Source of the DNA: Peterkaempfera sp044755465
GTDB taxonomy: Bacteria > Actinomycetota > Actinomycetes > Streptomycetales > Streptomycetaceae
Assembly: GCF_044755465.1 (NCBI RefSeq)
Contig: NZ_JBIVRB010000001.1
Coordinates: forward strand, 62,001 to 126,000
DNA length: 64,000 nucleotides
Direction of reading: 5' to 3'
Shown: positions 8,555 through 16,971 of the stretch, one piece after another
Numbering within the stretch: position 1 is the first letter of the stretch
How the letters are laid out: each line of letters opens with the position of its first letter
Translations under genes and position numbers: made by a program
The notes under the pieces: generated by a model
The model's input: the letters and a program-made list of their open reading frames with translations, nothing else
Databases searched by the model: none
What the model was told of the DNA's origin: nothing

Positions 8555-8834
8555 GCAGAACCTTCCGGAAGTGGCACGCGCCTAAGTCCGCGGGTTCGCA
8601 CAGACCGCCTCGATGCAGTCAAGCCACGGATCGCCGGAACGCGCCAAGAGCGCCTGAGATGAGCGGCGCCGGGCAGAGGAAATCAAACGATCTGCCACTA
8701 TAGACGCCACGAACGGGCGAACGCAAATCGCCCCTTTGGAGCAGGGGTGCGCCCGCCGTCCGCCCAGCGGCACACACCGCCGGGCTGTTGTGCCCAACCG
8801 TACCGGACCGCGCCGCATTCCCGGTCGCCACGGC

Positions 8835-9512
8835 TCAGCCGCCGGTGCCGCCGCCGTCGCCTGCGGCGGGCGGGGGGTCCTCACTGCTGGGGCTGGGGGT
8901 CGGGTCCGGGGCGTTGGACGGACCGCCGGCGGGCGTCGGCGGCGGGACGACCGACGGCTCGCTCGTCGGCCGGGAGCCGCCGCCCCCCGTACCGCCGTCG
9001 CCGTCCGTACCGGCGGACGAACGGCCCCCGGAGCCGCCGGCGCCACCGCCGACCGGCCCACCACCCCCGCCGGCCCCGCCACCGGCGGACCCGCTGCCCG
9101 CGCTCGCCCCCGGGCCGCCGGGGTGCGGGTGCTCGGAGGGCCGGTCATGGGGACGGGCCGACTCGCCCGGGGACGGGGAGGGGCTGGCCGTACCGGTCGG
9201 ACGCACCGGGGAGTGGGCCGCCGCCGCGCCGGTGGACCCCGCCGGCACCGGCTGCGCGCCGCCCGGCCCGGCGGCTGCCCCGCCCGGGGTGGCTTCGGAC
9301 CCCTGGTCGGCGGCGCCCTGACCGCCGTTCTGCGAGCCCTGGGAGGTCGGCGCGCGGCTCACGTCCATGCAGCCGCTGAGCGCGGCGGCGGCCAGCACAC
9401 CGGCCGCCGCCACCGCCAGCGCACGGCCGAGGGCGGCGCGGCGCGCCGGGGGCCGGGCCGTGGCGGCGGTCGCCACGGCCGGTTCGGAAGACACAGGAGT
9501 CACCGGAGTCAC
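8835..9512 (-). CDS. Putative lipoprotein with Gly/Pro/Ser-rich low-complexity body
   Basis: A GTG start at 9512, with GAGAGG six bases upstream, gives 225 residues. A basic, hydrophobic N-terminus ends in the lipobox LSGC near residue 48, so it is probably lipid-anchored on the outer face of the membrane. After the Cys the whole protein is low complexity (Gly, Ser, Pro, Thr, Ala), with GGGAGGGGG and PSPSPGE runs and no recognisable fold. It is divergent from the zincin gene at 9665, with about 150 bases between the starts. The function is unknown. The composition is close to what GC-rich non-coding sequence can produce, but the lipobox and ribosome binding site support a real gene. Confidence 0.65.
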   Translation of the reverse strand: MTPVTPVSSEPAVATAATARPPARRAALGRALAVAAAGVLAAAALSGCMDVSRAPTSQGSQNGGQGAADQGSEATPGGAAAGPGGAQPVPAGSTGAAAAHSPVRPTGTASPSPSPGESARPHDRPSEHPHPGGPGASAGSGSAGGGAGGGGGPVGGGAGGSGGRSSAGTDGDGGTGGGGSRPTSEPSVVPPPTPAGGPSNAPDPTPSPSSEDPPPAAGDGGGTGG

Positions 9513-9664
9513 AGCAAGCCTCTCGCTACACACCCCACCGGGACCGCCCGCTGCGTGCGGCCACTACAGGTGCCCAACGCGCCCGCGCCCCGGAGGACAC
9601 GGCCGCCCGGCCGCGCGGCCCGGTGTACGGATCGGGCCGCCCGGCCGACAATGGGTCGGTGGAG

Positions 9665-10006
9665 ATGACCCGAGACGAGTTCGAGGCCCTGGTCGGCGAC
9701 GCGCTCGACCGCATCCCCGCCGAACTGGCCAAGGTCATGGACAACGTGGCCGTCTTCGTGGAGGACGAGCCGGGCCCGGACGATCCCGAACTGCTGGGCC
9801 TGTACGAGGGGACCCCGCTGACCGAGCGCGGCGAGTGGTACGCCGGGGTGCTGCCCGACCGGATCACCGTCTACCAGGGGCCGACGCTGCGGATCTGCGA
9901 GACCCGCGAGCAGGTGGTGGAGGAGGTCCGCACCACCGTGGTGCACGAGATCGGCCATCACTTCGGCATCGACGACCAACGGCTGCACGAACTCGGCTGG
10001 GCCTGA
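9665..10006 (+). CDS. Minimal zincin (metallopeptidase family protein)
   Basis: A 113-residue protein of the small single-domain zincin family found widely in actinobacteria. The HExxH zinc motif is intact as HEIGHHFG near residues 97-104. The N-terminal half carries the family block NVAVFVEDEP and the GLYEGTPL segment. The ATG at 9665 is preceded by GGTGGAG, although very closely. There is no signal peptide, so it should be cytoplasmic. Family members are minimal gluzincin-like folds whose substrates are unknown. Confidence 0.9.
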   Translation: MTRDEFEALVGDALDRIPAELAKVMDNVAVFVEDEPGPDDPELLGLYEGTPLTERGEWYAGVLPDRITVYQGPTLRICETREQVVEEVRTTVVHEIGHHFGIDDQRLHELGWA

Positions 10007-10094
10007 CCCGCCGAAGGGTCGCACTCGCCGAAGGGTGGTGCTCCCCGAGGGGTGGCGCCGGGCGCGTACCGCATGACGCGCGCCCCCGGCGGGA

Positions 10095-11636
10095 ATGCTC
10101 CGGGCGATGGCCGCCGACCAGCGCAACCCGAAGCGCGCCAGGCTCCGCCGGGCCCGTGCCCCGCACCCGCCCCGCCTGCCGTGGCTCTCCACCGGCCTGC
10201 GCCGCGCCGCCGTGCTGGCCGCCGTGGCCCTGATCGGCGGCTGGCTGGGCCTGCTGGTGGCGGGCGGCTCACCGGCCAGGGTCGGACCGATGGACACCCG
10301 GATGTCGCTCCACCCCGACCTGGCCGGCGGCAGCCGGGTCGACATCGCGCCGCTGGGCGCCCTGGAGTTGGACACCCACCGCGCCCCGCTACGGCTGGAC
10401 GTGGACGTACGGCGGCTGAATCCGGACGCCGCTCGGGCCATCGCCAAGGACCCGGCCCGGCTGGCCGGGCTCCAGGACGAGGTGGTCACCGGGGTGGAGC
10501 ACGGCATGCTGCGCCTGGGGCTGCGCGCGGCGGTGGCGGTGGCCGCCGGGTCCTGCGCGGTCGGCCTGGTGGTCTACCGGCGTCCGGGCCGGGCGCTGAC
10601 CGCCGCCGCCACCTCGCTCGGCCTGCTGGGCGCGACCTTCGGCGGGGCGGCGCTCAGCTGGAACCCCAAGTCGGTGCTGGAACCGCACTTCACCGGCCTG
10701 CTGGCCGGCGCGCCGCAGGTGGTCGGCAACGCCCGCAGCATCGTCAGCGACTTCGACGTCTACCGGCGTGAACTGGCCAAGCTGGTCACCAATGTGACCC
10801 GGCTGTACGACACCGCGACCACGCTGCCCGCCTACAACCCCGACCCGGGCACGGTGCGGGTGCTGCACGTCTCCGACATCCACCTCAACCCGGCCGCCTG
10901 GGACCTGATCCGGTCGGTGGTCGCCGACTACAAGATCGACGTGATCGTGGACACCGGCGACCTGATGGACCACGGCTCGGCCGCCGAGAACGCCTTCACC
11001 GACGACATCCCCAGCCTGGGCGCGCCCTACGTCTACGTACGCGGCAACCACGACTCGGCGGGCAGTCAGCAGGCCGTCGCCCGGCAGAAGCACGCCATCG
11101 TGCTGGACGAGGGCCGCACCGTCACCGTGGCCGGGCTGCGGATCGCGGGCTGGGGCGACCCGCAGTTCACCCCGGACCGTTCGGTGCAGGTGGGCGGGGA
11201 GGAAGCCGAGGTGGCGATGGGCCAGGCGTTCGCCGCGAAGATCACCGCCACCCGGCCGCCGCCCGACATCGCCGCCGTCCACGAGCCGACCGCCGCTCAG
11301 CAGCTTGACGGCCTGGTGCCGCTGGTCCTGGCCGGCCACACCCATGTCCGGGCCACCCGGATGCTGGACCACGGCACCCGGCTCTTCATCCAGGGCTCCA
11401 CCGGCGGCTCGGGGCTGCGGGCCCTGGAGAGCAACCCGCCGAGCCCGGTGGAGCTCTCGGTGCTCTTCTTCGACCGGAGCAGCCACCGGTTGCAGGCCTG
11501 GGACGACATCACCCTCGGCGGCCTCGGCCGCACCACGGCGAAGATCGACCGCCACCTGGCCGCCGAACCCGGCGAGGCGGGAGCACCGTCCACCCCCACC
11601 GCCACGCCCGCCCCCAGCCGGACGGCCGATCGCTGA
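10095..11636 (+). CDS. Membrane metallophosphoesterase
   Basis: A 513-residue protein with a basic N-terminus, hydrophobic helices near 35-58, 140-160 and 165-190, and a C-terminal calcineurin-like phosphoesterase domain. The metal-binding motifs are in order: DIH (VSDIHLNP), GDLMDHG, GNHD and GHTH, all present, so it should be an active metallophosphoesterase facing outward or membrane-associated. The substrate is unknown. The start could be 10095 or the second ATG at 10107; neither has a strong ribosome binding site. It precedes the three-tRNA array on the same strand. Confidence 0.9.
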   Translation: MLRAMAADQRNPKRARLRRARAPHPPRLPWLSTGLRRAAVLAAVALIGGWLGLLVAGGSPARVGPMDTRMSLHPDLAGGSRVDIAPLGALELDTHRAPLRLDVDVRRLNPDAARAIAKDPARLAGLQDEVVTGVEHGMLRLGLRAAVAVAAGSCAVGLVVYRRPGRALTAAATSLGLLGATFGGAALSWNPKSVLEPHFTGLLAGAPQVVGNARSIVSDFDVYRRELAKLVTNVTRLYDTATTLPAYNPDPGTVRVLHVSDIHLNPAAWDLIRSVVADYKIDVIVDTGDLMDHGSAAENAFTDDIPSLGAPYVYVRGNHDSAGSQQAVARQKHAIVLDEGRTVTVAGLRIAGWGDPQFTPDRSVQVGGEEAEVAMGQAFAAKITATRPPPDIAAVHEPTAAQQLDGLVPLVLAGHTHVRATRMLDHGTRLFIQGSTGGSGLRALESNPPSPVELSVLFFDRSSHRLQAWDDITLGGLGRTTAKIDRHLAAEPGEAGAPSTPTATPAPSRTADR

Positions 11637-11757
11637 CCAGCGCCGACCCCGGTGACCGGTGAGCGACCTGCCGCAAACGGTTTTGGCGTTCCCGCCCGGC
11701 ATCCCATATGCTTCTCGACGTCCCCGACGGCCGCAAGGACGCCGGGTGGGCCATAAA

Positions 11758-11830
11758 GCCCTCATCGTCTAGTGGCCCAGGACGCCGCCCTTTCAAGGCG
11801 GTAGCACGGGTTCGAATCCCGTTGGGGGCA
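11758..11830 (+). tRNA. tRNA-Glu (anticodon TTC)
   Basis: A 73-nucleotide tRNA. Acceptor GCCCTCA pairs with TGGGGGC (one G-T pair), the discriminator is A and the anticodon loop is CTTTCAA. First of three tRNAs in a plus-strand array. Confidence 0.96.
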
Positions 11831-11867
11831 CCGCAGTGCCTATGCGCAGAGTCCATCTGCGTTACGA

Positions 11868-11941
11868 GGTCCCGTGGAGCAGTTGGTTAGCTCGCCACCC
11901 TGTCAAGGTGGAGGTCGCGGGTTCAAGTCCCGTCGGGATCG
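11868..11941 (+). tRNA. tRNA-Asp (anticodon GTC), copy 1
   Basis: A 74-nucleotide tRNA. Acceptor GGTCCCG pairs with CGGGATC, the discriminator is G and the anticodon loop is CTGTCAA. It is identical in sequence to the tRNA-Asp at 22616-22689. Confidence 0.97.
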
Positions 11942-11976
11942 CTCATCCCCTACCCTGGGGATGCGCAATGCAGTAC

Positions 11977-12050
11977 GGCCAGGTAGCTCAGTTGGTACGA
12001 GCGTCCGCCTGAAAAGCGGAAGGTCGCCGGTTCGACCCCGGCCCTGGCCA
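11977..12050 (+). tRNA. tRNA-Phe (anticodon GAA)
   Basis: A 74-nucleotide tRNA. Acceptor GGCCAGG pairs with CCTGGCC, the discriminator is A and the anticodon loop is CTGAAAA. It forms the left border of the accessory island. No second copy of its 3' end was seen at the right end of the island. Confidence 0.96.
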
Positions 12051-12063
12051 CATAGCCTGACCA

Positions 12064-12106
12064 GGCACAATGCCCTCGAAGCGGATCGCTTCGAGGGCAT
12101 TGTGCC
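12064..12106 (+). terminator. Terminator hairpin after the tRNA array
   Basis: A perfect 20-base stem (starting GGCACAATGCCCTCGAAGCG) with a 3-base GAT loop, followed by TTTG, about 14 bases after tRNA-Phe. Two direct copies of TGACGCCAACG follow at about 12110-12131. Confidence 0.85.
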
Positions 12107-12294
12107 GTTTGACGCCAACGCTGACGCCAACGGGCCCGAACCGCAGCGGATCCAGGCAGTCGAGGCAGGAACTCCGGCAACCGGCACGATGCGACGTCGG
12201 TCACAGGGAATCGTCGCCTGGGCCACTCCACCTCCTCCCGAGGCCGAGCCGAATAACGCGCGTCGCCGCGCCACCAAAGCAGTAGCGTGCAGCC

Positions 12295-13452
12295 ATGACA
12301 TGGCGGGGACCGACATATCGGATGGTGGACGGGGAGAGGGTCGACGGGGTCTGGTGCCACGTCTGGCAGCGGAGCCAATGGGATGGGGAGTACTTCCTCG
12401 ACGATCTGATCGTCTTCGCGGACGGCGCGGTCAGGTGCCAGGAACGGACCGACCTGGCCGGCTTGGAGAAGCTACTGGCCTCGGGCCGAATCACCGTGAC
12501 ACGTCCCGGGGCTCCCGATCTTCGTGACGAACCCTCGAAGTGGCGCTCCCGCCGCGGTGAACCGTTGAGCCCGGAAGGGTTCCTGAGCGAGGTCGCCGAC
12601 AAGATCGAGGAGCTCAACGGCCGACCGACCGCCGGACAGCGCTGCTGGGAGGTGATCCAGCGCTACCAGCGGGAGCCCGACGAGCCGAACCGCAGGCTGC
12701 TGCGGGACGCCTACTTGGCGGTGCCGCCGCACCGCCGGATCTACGTCCTCGGCGACATGGACCGCCAGGACCGCCCCCTGCGGATCCTGCTCACCGATGT
12801 GGGTGAGGCCGTAGACGGCGACGGTCCGGTGGTGACAGCGGATATGCACCGGGAGGTGCTGGACTACTTCCACCGCGTGTACGACGGTGCCGCCCGCGAA
12901 GAGGAGCGGCGCACTGTCCAGTACGCCGCTGATCCGACCGGGCCCGGCCGAGCGGCCGTGATCTCCCACCAGACGGTTTACCCGCAGGGCTGGCCCGAGG
13001 TGCTGGACCTGTTCGTGCTGCGCAACGACTACCCCGTACAGATCGTCTTCGCCGACGAGACCTACCCCTCTGTACTCCACGGCTACTGGGCCCTGTCGGC
13101 AGCCGACGACGCCGATCGCCTGCGGATCCGGGAGGCGCCGTCCGGTCGGGAAGCACACGATCTGGGTGGCCGGGCGGCCCAGCGGGCAGACTGGCCCGCC
13201 CTGCGGCTCGCGGTCATGGCCGGGCTGCTGCGCGCGAAGTTCGCCCAGCACCCCGAGCTCGGCGAGATCCTTCTCTCCACCGGAGACGCGAGGATCAGCT
13301 ACACCGGCTCCTCGGACTCCCCCTTCTGGCGGGACGTCCCCGACAGCCGCGGGCGGAACTGGATGGGCCGCCTGCTCGAACTGGTCCGATCCGAACTCGT
13401 CGCCGGGCAATCGCTCAGCGGCCACCGTGATCCCGAGCTGTCACAGCAATGA
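12295..13452 (+). CDS. NADAR-domain protein with N-terminal extension
   Basis: A 385-residue protein. The C-terminal part (about 235-370) is a NADAR domain: VLRNDYP, a YWALSAAD segment (264-271), LRAKFAQHPEL (312-322), LSTGDARISY (327-336), SDSPFW (340-345) and GRNWMGRLLELVRSEL (353-368) follow the family consensus. NADAR proteins cleave N-glycosidic bonds: some act on riboflavin-pathway intermediates, others remove ADP-ribose from nucleic acid as antitoxins or in phage conflict. The first 220 residues form an extension with a CHVWQRSQWDGEYFLDDLIVFADG block that I do not recognise. It overlaps the next gene by four bases (ATGA), so the two are translationally coupled. It lies in a small island next to tRNA-Phe. 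Confidence 0.85.
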   Translation: MTWRGPTYRMVDGERVDGVWCHVWQRSQWDGEYFLDDLIVFADGAVRCQERTDLAGLEKLLASGRITVTRPGAPDLRDEPSKWRSRRGEPLSPEGFLSEVADKIEELNGRPTAGQRCWEVIQRYQREPDEPNRRLLRDAYLAVPPHRRIYVLGDMDRQDRPLRILLTDVGEAVDGDGPVVTADMHREVLDYFHRVYDGAAREEERRTVQYAADPTGPGRAAVISHQTVYPQGWPEVLDLFVLRNDYPVQIVFADETYPSVLHGYWALSAADDADRLRIREAPSGREAHDLGGRAAQRADWPALRLAVMAGLLRAKFAQHPELGEILLSTGDARISYTGSSDSPFWRDVPDSRGRNWMGRLLELVRSELVAGQSLSGHRDPELSQQ

Positions 13453-14378
13453 TCAGAAAGTCCACAAGCTCACCCGCAACCGGGCCTACCCGTTCAGGGG
13501 AGGTCGACGACCGGGATTTGGCCGCGCACCTGGCCATTCAGGCGTTCATCGAGATCCGGTCCCTGGCCGGCCGCGCTCGGCGGTCCCCGGAGGAGGTCTC
13601 GTCCGCCGAGGCCCTCGACCGCATCAGACTCCTGGCCGACCTGGGCCACAACCTGCCCGTGGGCGACGCGCCGCGCGCTCGGCGTCCCGCCCGCAGGAAG
13701 CCCGGCAGTAGGCGGGAGCGGGCGATGAGGGAACGGCCGATGAGCTGGCTCTGGAACACAGCCGGCCCGGAGAAACGAGCCTGGATCCTTTCGCACGTCG
13801 AGGAGATCGGGCTCCAGTGGACTCCCCCGCCTCCGCTCCCGACCCCGCGCAAGGGAGTCCCCCCGCTCAGCACCCGCCAGCGCATAGGTTTGCTGGCAGG
13901 CTGGCCGGTGAACACCCCCTCCGGTCGTCAGCCGCTCCCCCGCGAGGCGCGGGTCCTGAAGGCTCTGGACAGCGACGCGATCTTCGCCCTCCACGAGGAA
14001 GCCGGACGCCTGCGGCTGGGCCTGGGCGGGAGCAGTCCCTGGCTGCAAGCTCACCTCGACCCCAGCGGTCCCCACTACCTTCTTCCTGACCCGGCGGACT
14101 ACTACTGGCCGAACCCGGAGGCGGGACGACCTTGGTGGCAGTGCCGCGTGCTCCTGACGATGATCGACGGCGAACAGGTCAGCAGCATGCTGGCCGTACT
14201 TCCCGAGACCTTCGCCGCCCTGCCCTCGACCGTGCCGCGCTTCAGACAGCGCCGTCTCGCCCACATCGCCCGCGCCACCGAACGTGACACCGGCCTATGG
14301 GGCCGTGACCACAAGACACACTGCGGCCCGAAGCAGTGCGGATACGTCCCCGCCGATGAGGGAGGCCCCTCGACCTGA
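13449..14378 (+). CDS. Unknown protein coupled to the NADAR gene
   Basis: A 309-residue protein whose ATG overlaps the stop of the NADAR gene (ATGA), so it belongs to the same operon. I do not recognise the family. The N-terminal region (about 20-80) is helical: LAAHLAIQAFIEIRSLAGRAR and EALDRIRLLADLGHNLP. A basic Arg-rich linker (about 80-100) is followed by a Trp- and Pro-rich region with SWLWNTAGPEKRAWI, a proline run, and WWQCRVLLTMIDGEQVSSMLAVLP. It ends in a Cys/His-containing tail (HKTHCGPKQCGY) that could bind metal, although only two cysteines are seen. There are no TM segments and no signal peptide. A toxin, effector or NADAR-accessory role is inference from coupling only. Confidence 0.8.
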   Translation: MIRKSTSSPATGPTRSGEVDDRDLAAHLAIQAFIEIRSLAGRARRSPEEVSSAEALDRIRLLADLGHNLPVGDAPRARRPARRKPGSRRERAMRERPMSWLWNTAGPEKRAWILSHVEEIGLQWTPPPPLPTPRKGVPPLSTRQRIGLLAGWPVNTPSGRQPLPREARVLKALDSDAIFALHEEAGRLRLGLGGSSPWLQAHLDPSGPHYLLPDPADYYWPNPEAGRPWWQCRVLLTMIDGEQVSSMLAVLPETFAALPSTVPRFRQRRLAHIARATERDTGLWGRDHKTHCGPKQCGYVPADEGGPST

Positions 14379-14432
14379 CCCCGCCGCCGGGCCAGTGACA
14401 CCGGTGCCCGGCAGGCCCAATGGATTTGGGTC

Positions 14433-14815
14433 CTACCGGACGCCGGAGGATGACGACGGGTCAGGGGAAGCGGTGAGGCGAGCGCGTCCCCGAGGCGGCT
14501 CAGGGCCTTGAGGCGCTCGGCGAGGGAGGCGTGCGCGTAGACCTTCATGGTCACGCCGACATCGCTGTGGCCGGCGATCTTCCGGACGATGTGCGGGGGC
14601 ACTCCGAGGTCGAGCAGCAGGGTGATGCAGGTGTGGCGGAGGTCGTGGAAGCGGAGGTCGTCCAAGCCGAGGCGCCCGCGGACCGCGTGCCAGCTGCGGC
14701 GCAGGTTGTCCGGCTCGTACGGGGTGCCGATCCGGGACGGGAAGACGAGGCCGTTCTCCTGCCAGTCCATGCCGGGCTTCCTCGGAGATCACGAAGCGTT
14801 GTTCGCAGTCCGCCA
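14433..14815 (-). pseudogene. Remnant of a tyrosine-recombinase integrase (C-terminal part)
   Basis: The minus strand codes for a typical phage/ICE integrase C-terminus: WQENGLVFPSRIGTPYEPDN, then FHDLRHTCITLLLDLGVPPHIVRKIAGHS and VYAHA. The catalytic HxxR (HDLRH) and H-G/S-H motifs and the Tyr of VYAHA are present. The N-terminal and core-binding halves are missing. Upstream the frame meets TGA within eight codons of the first matching ATG. Downstream the matching frame reads on past the usual end of the family, while a stop at 14433 lies in another frame. It abuts a creatininase remnant directly, so this is a deletion junction. Confidence 0.75.
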
Positions 14816-14826
14816 GGGACGGGGCA

Positions 14827-15228
14827 GAGTGCGGCCTCCAGGATGCCGCGGTTGCCACCCTGACCGTTGACGATCAGAAGGCCCCGGGCCGGGGTGGATC
14901 GGACGTAGCCGCCGACCACCGCATCGAGCAGCGACATGAAGCTCGCCACCCGCACCGAGACCGTCCCGGGCGACCAGATGTGTTCCAGCGACAGGCCGTA
15001 CGGGATCGCCGGCAGCACCCACAAGTCGTGGTGGTCGCCGTAGCGCTCGACCAGCCGGGTGGTGAACTGCTCCGCGATGACCGTGTCCGTGTTCAACGGC
15101 AGGTGGGGGCCGTGCTGTTCGACGGAGCCGATCGGCAGGCACAGCACCGATCCGGCACCGAGCTCGGCAGCGACGTCCGGGGCGGCAAGCCGACCGTACT
15201 GCCGAGCCGTTGCTGCGGCTGGCGTCAC
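14827..15228 (-). pseudogene. Truncated creatininase-family amidohydrolase
   Basis: The N-terminal half of a creatininase/MftE-type amidohydrolase: LPIGSVEQHGPHLPLNTD carries the family metal ligands, and GLSLEHIWSPGTVSV and VNGQGGNRGILEAA follow. The GTG start (15228) overlaps the stop of the upstream methyltransferase remnant (GTGA). The family should continue for more than 100 further residues, but similarity ends abruptly near 14827, where integrase sequence begins in another frame. It is not expected to be functional. Creatininase-family enzymes act in creatinine breakdown or in peptide maturation, as in mycofactocin. Confidence 0.75.
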
Positions 15229-15522
15229 GTCCTGCTCCGGCGGCCGATCCGGATGAGGAACTCGTTGTCCTCGAGGAACGTGTCGTCGCTGCTGTGCTCG
15301 GCGAGGGCGGCTCGGACAGCGGCCTCGAAGTCGGCGAGTCGATCGCCGAAGAGATGGGGTGCGGCGAAGCTGGTCGAGTAGAGGTAGCCGAGGATGCCCT
15401 CGGTGGTCCAGGTGCGCTGGACCGGCACCCGGACCTCTTCGACCTGGTTGAACGGGGACTCCTCCATGATTTCGCTGTAGGGCCGGTTGTGGTGCTTGAA
15501 GGTGCTGCTGCCAGCTCGGCGC
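15225..15522 (-). pseudogene. C-terminal fragment of a class I SAM-dependent methyltransferase
   Basis: About 98 codons read into the IS element. The fragment PVQRTWTTEGILGYLYSTSFA, then LFGDR and FEAAVRAAL, is the characteristic C-terminal region of actinobacterial class I methyltransferases (COG2226-like). The SAM-binding N-terminal domain is missing because the IS256-family element ends at 15523. Stop and start overlap (GTGA) with the creatininase remnant, showing the two were once a coupled operon. Confidence 0.7.
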
Positions 15523-15552
15523 GGGTCTGTACGGTCTTCGGTGTAACTCCCG
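15523..15552. repeat. Left terminal inverted repeat of the IS256-family element
   Basis: Begins GGGTCTGTACGG. It matches the reverse complement of the right end in about 20 of the first 28 positions, including the shared CGGTGT-x-ACTC block. Confidence 0.7.
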
Positions 15553-15571
15553 ATCATGGAAGTAGCACCTG

Positions 15572-16868
15572 ATGAGCGACGTGACTGCCTCGGTTGAGGG
15601 GGTTGAAGGGGTCCTGCCGGTCGAGCTGCCGGCGGACGTGCTGGACGAGCAGTTGATCGGGCAGCTGGTCGACCGGGCCCGCGCGAGCGGGCTCCAGTTG
15701 ACCGGTGAGGGAGGGCTGCTGCAGCGGCTGGCCAAGCGTGTGCTGGAGTCCGCCCTGGAGGGTGGGATCACCGACCACCTCGGCTACGAGAAGCACGATC
15801 CGGCCGGCGCGGGCAGCGGCAACAGCCGCAACGGCGTCCGCTCCAGGACCGTGCCGACCGATGTCGGCCCGGTCGAGATCGCAGTCCCGCGGGACCGTGG
15901 GGGCAGCTTCGAGCCGCAGACCGTCAAGAAGCGCCAGCGCCGGCTGACCGGCGTGGACGAGATGGTGCTGTCCCTGTCCGCAAGGGGTCTGACGCACGGT
16001 GACATCCCCGCGCACCTGGCCGAGGTCTACGGCGCCAGCGTGTCCAAGCAGACCATCTCGACCATTGCCGACAAGGTCATGGACGGGATGGCCGAATGGC
16101 AGAACCGGCCGCCGGACCCGGTCTACCCGGTGGTCTTCATCGACCGCGTCCACGTGAAGGTCCGCGACGGGCGGGTGGCCAACCGGCCGGTCTATGTCGC
16201 CCTCGCCGTGACCGTGGACGGCACCCGTGACATCCCCGGTCTGCGGGCCGGCGACGGAGGCGAGGGCGCCAGGTACTGGCTCCAGGTCCTCACGGAGATC
16301 AAGAACCGCGGCGTCGAAGACGTGTGCATGGTCGTCTGCGACGGTCTCAAGGGCCTGCCGGACGCGATCGGAGCGGTCTGGCCCCCGGGCGGTCACGCAG
16401 ACCTGCGTCGTCCACCTGCTGCGGGCCTCGTTCCGCTACACGGGCCGCCAGGACTGGGACAAGACCTCCCGCGGGCTCAAGCCCGTCTGCACCGCCCCCA
16501 CCGCGAAGGCCGCCGAGGAACGCTTCCTGGACTTCGCCGAGGAATGGGGCGGCAGATACCCGGCGATCGTACGGCTCTGGGAGAACGCCTGGGCCGAGTT
16601 CGTGCCGTTCCTCCAGTTCGACGCCGAGATCCGCCGGACCGTCCGCACGACGAACGCGATCGAGAGCGTCAACGCGCGCATCCGCAAGGCCGTCCGCGCC
16701 CGCGGGCACTTCCCGAACGAGGCCGCAGCGCTCAAGTGCGTCTACATGGCGGTGATGAGCCTGGACCCCACCGGGCAGGACCGCAAACGCTGGACCACGC
16801 GATGGAAGCCCGCACTGCAGGCCTTCGACATCGCCTTCGACGGCCGACTCTCCATCGGCCGCCGATAA
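15572..16868 (+). pseudogene. IS256-family (mutator-type) transposase, frameshifted
   Basis: Starts at ATG 15572 and would code for about 431 residues if corrected. The first part has the family N-terminus and the first catalytic Asp (FID near 16138), then the second Asp in VCDGLKG. At about 16381-16386 a run of five C bases replaces the expected four. The frame shifts after AVWP and the protein continues in another frame as RAVTQTCVVHLLRASF, with catalytic Glu in TTNAIESVN, ending ALQAFDIAFDGRLSIGRR. A single-base insertion therefore inactivates it, unless programmed frameshifting occurs, which is not usual for this family. Confidence 0.88.
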
Positions 16869-16876
16869 CCCACACC

Positions 16877-16906
16877 ACACGAGTCACACCGTTGGCTGGA
16901 CAGTCC
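16877..16906. repeat. Right terminal inverted repeat of the IS256-family element
   Basis: Ends GGCTGGACAGTCCC. Its reverse complement aligns with the left end from the terminal GGG inward. Confidence 0.7.
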
Positions 16907-16971
16907 CTACGGTGCCGGCAGTTGGGCCCACATCCTTCGCGACCGGACGCCACCCGAGCTGCCGGCGCGGG

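Larger units (their letters stand above)
15523..16906 (+). mobile_element. IS256-family insertion sequence
   Basis: A 1384-bp element bounded by imperfect inverted repeats of about 30 bases that both begin GGG-x-CTGT and share CGGTGT-x-ACTC. It contains one transposase gene with a frameshift. The 8-base flanks (CTCGGCGC on the left, TACGGTGC on the right) are similar but not identical, so a clean target duplication is not seen. That fits with deletion or recombination after insertion. It truncates the methyltransferase remnant on its left and lies about 65 bases from the end of the AAA+ gene on its right. Confidence 0.85.

Noticed and set aside
6110..8662. A plus-strand reading frame of about 850 codons opposite the DEAD-box helicase
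   Set aside because: It is the antisense of the helicase and its repeated tail. The repetitive Val/Ala composition comes from the RGG repeats.
11977..16906. tRNA-Phe as the attachment site of the island
   Set aside because: The position and the integrase remnant suggest it, but no second copy of the tRNA 3' end was found near the right side of the island, so no att pair is claimed.
15515..16914. Target-site duplication around the IS element
   Set aside because: The flanking octamers CTCGGCGC and TACGGTGC share several positions but are not a duplication of the usual quality.
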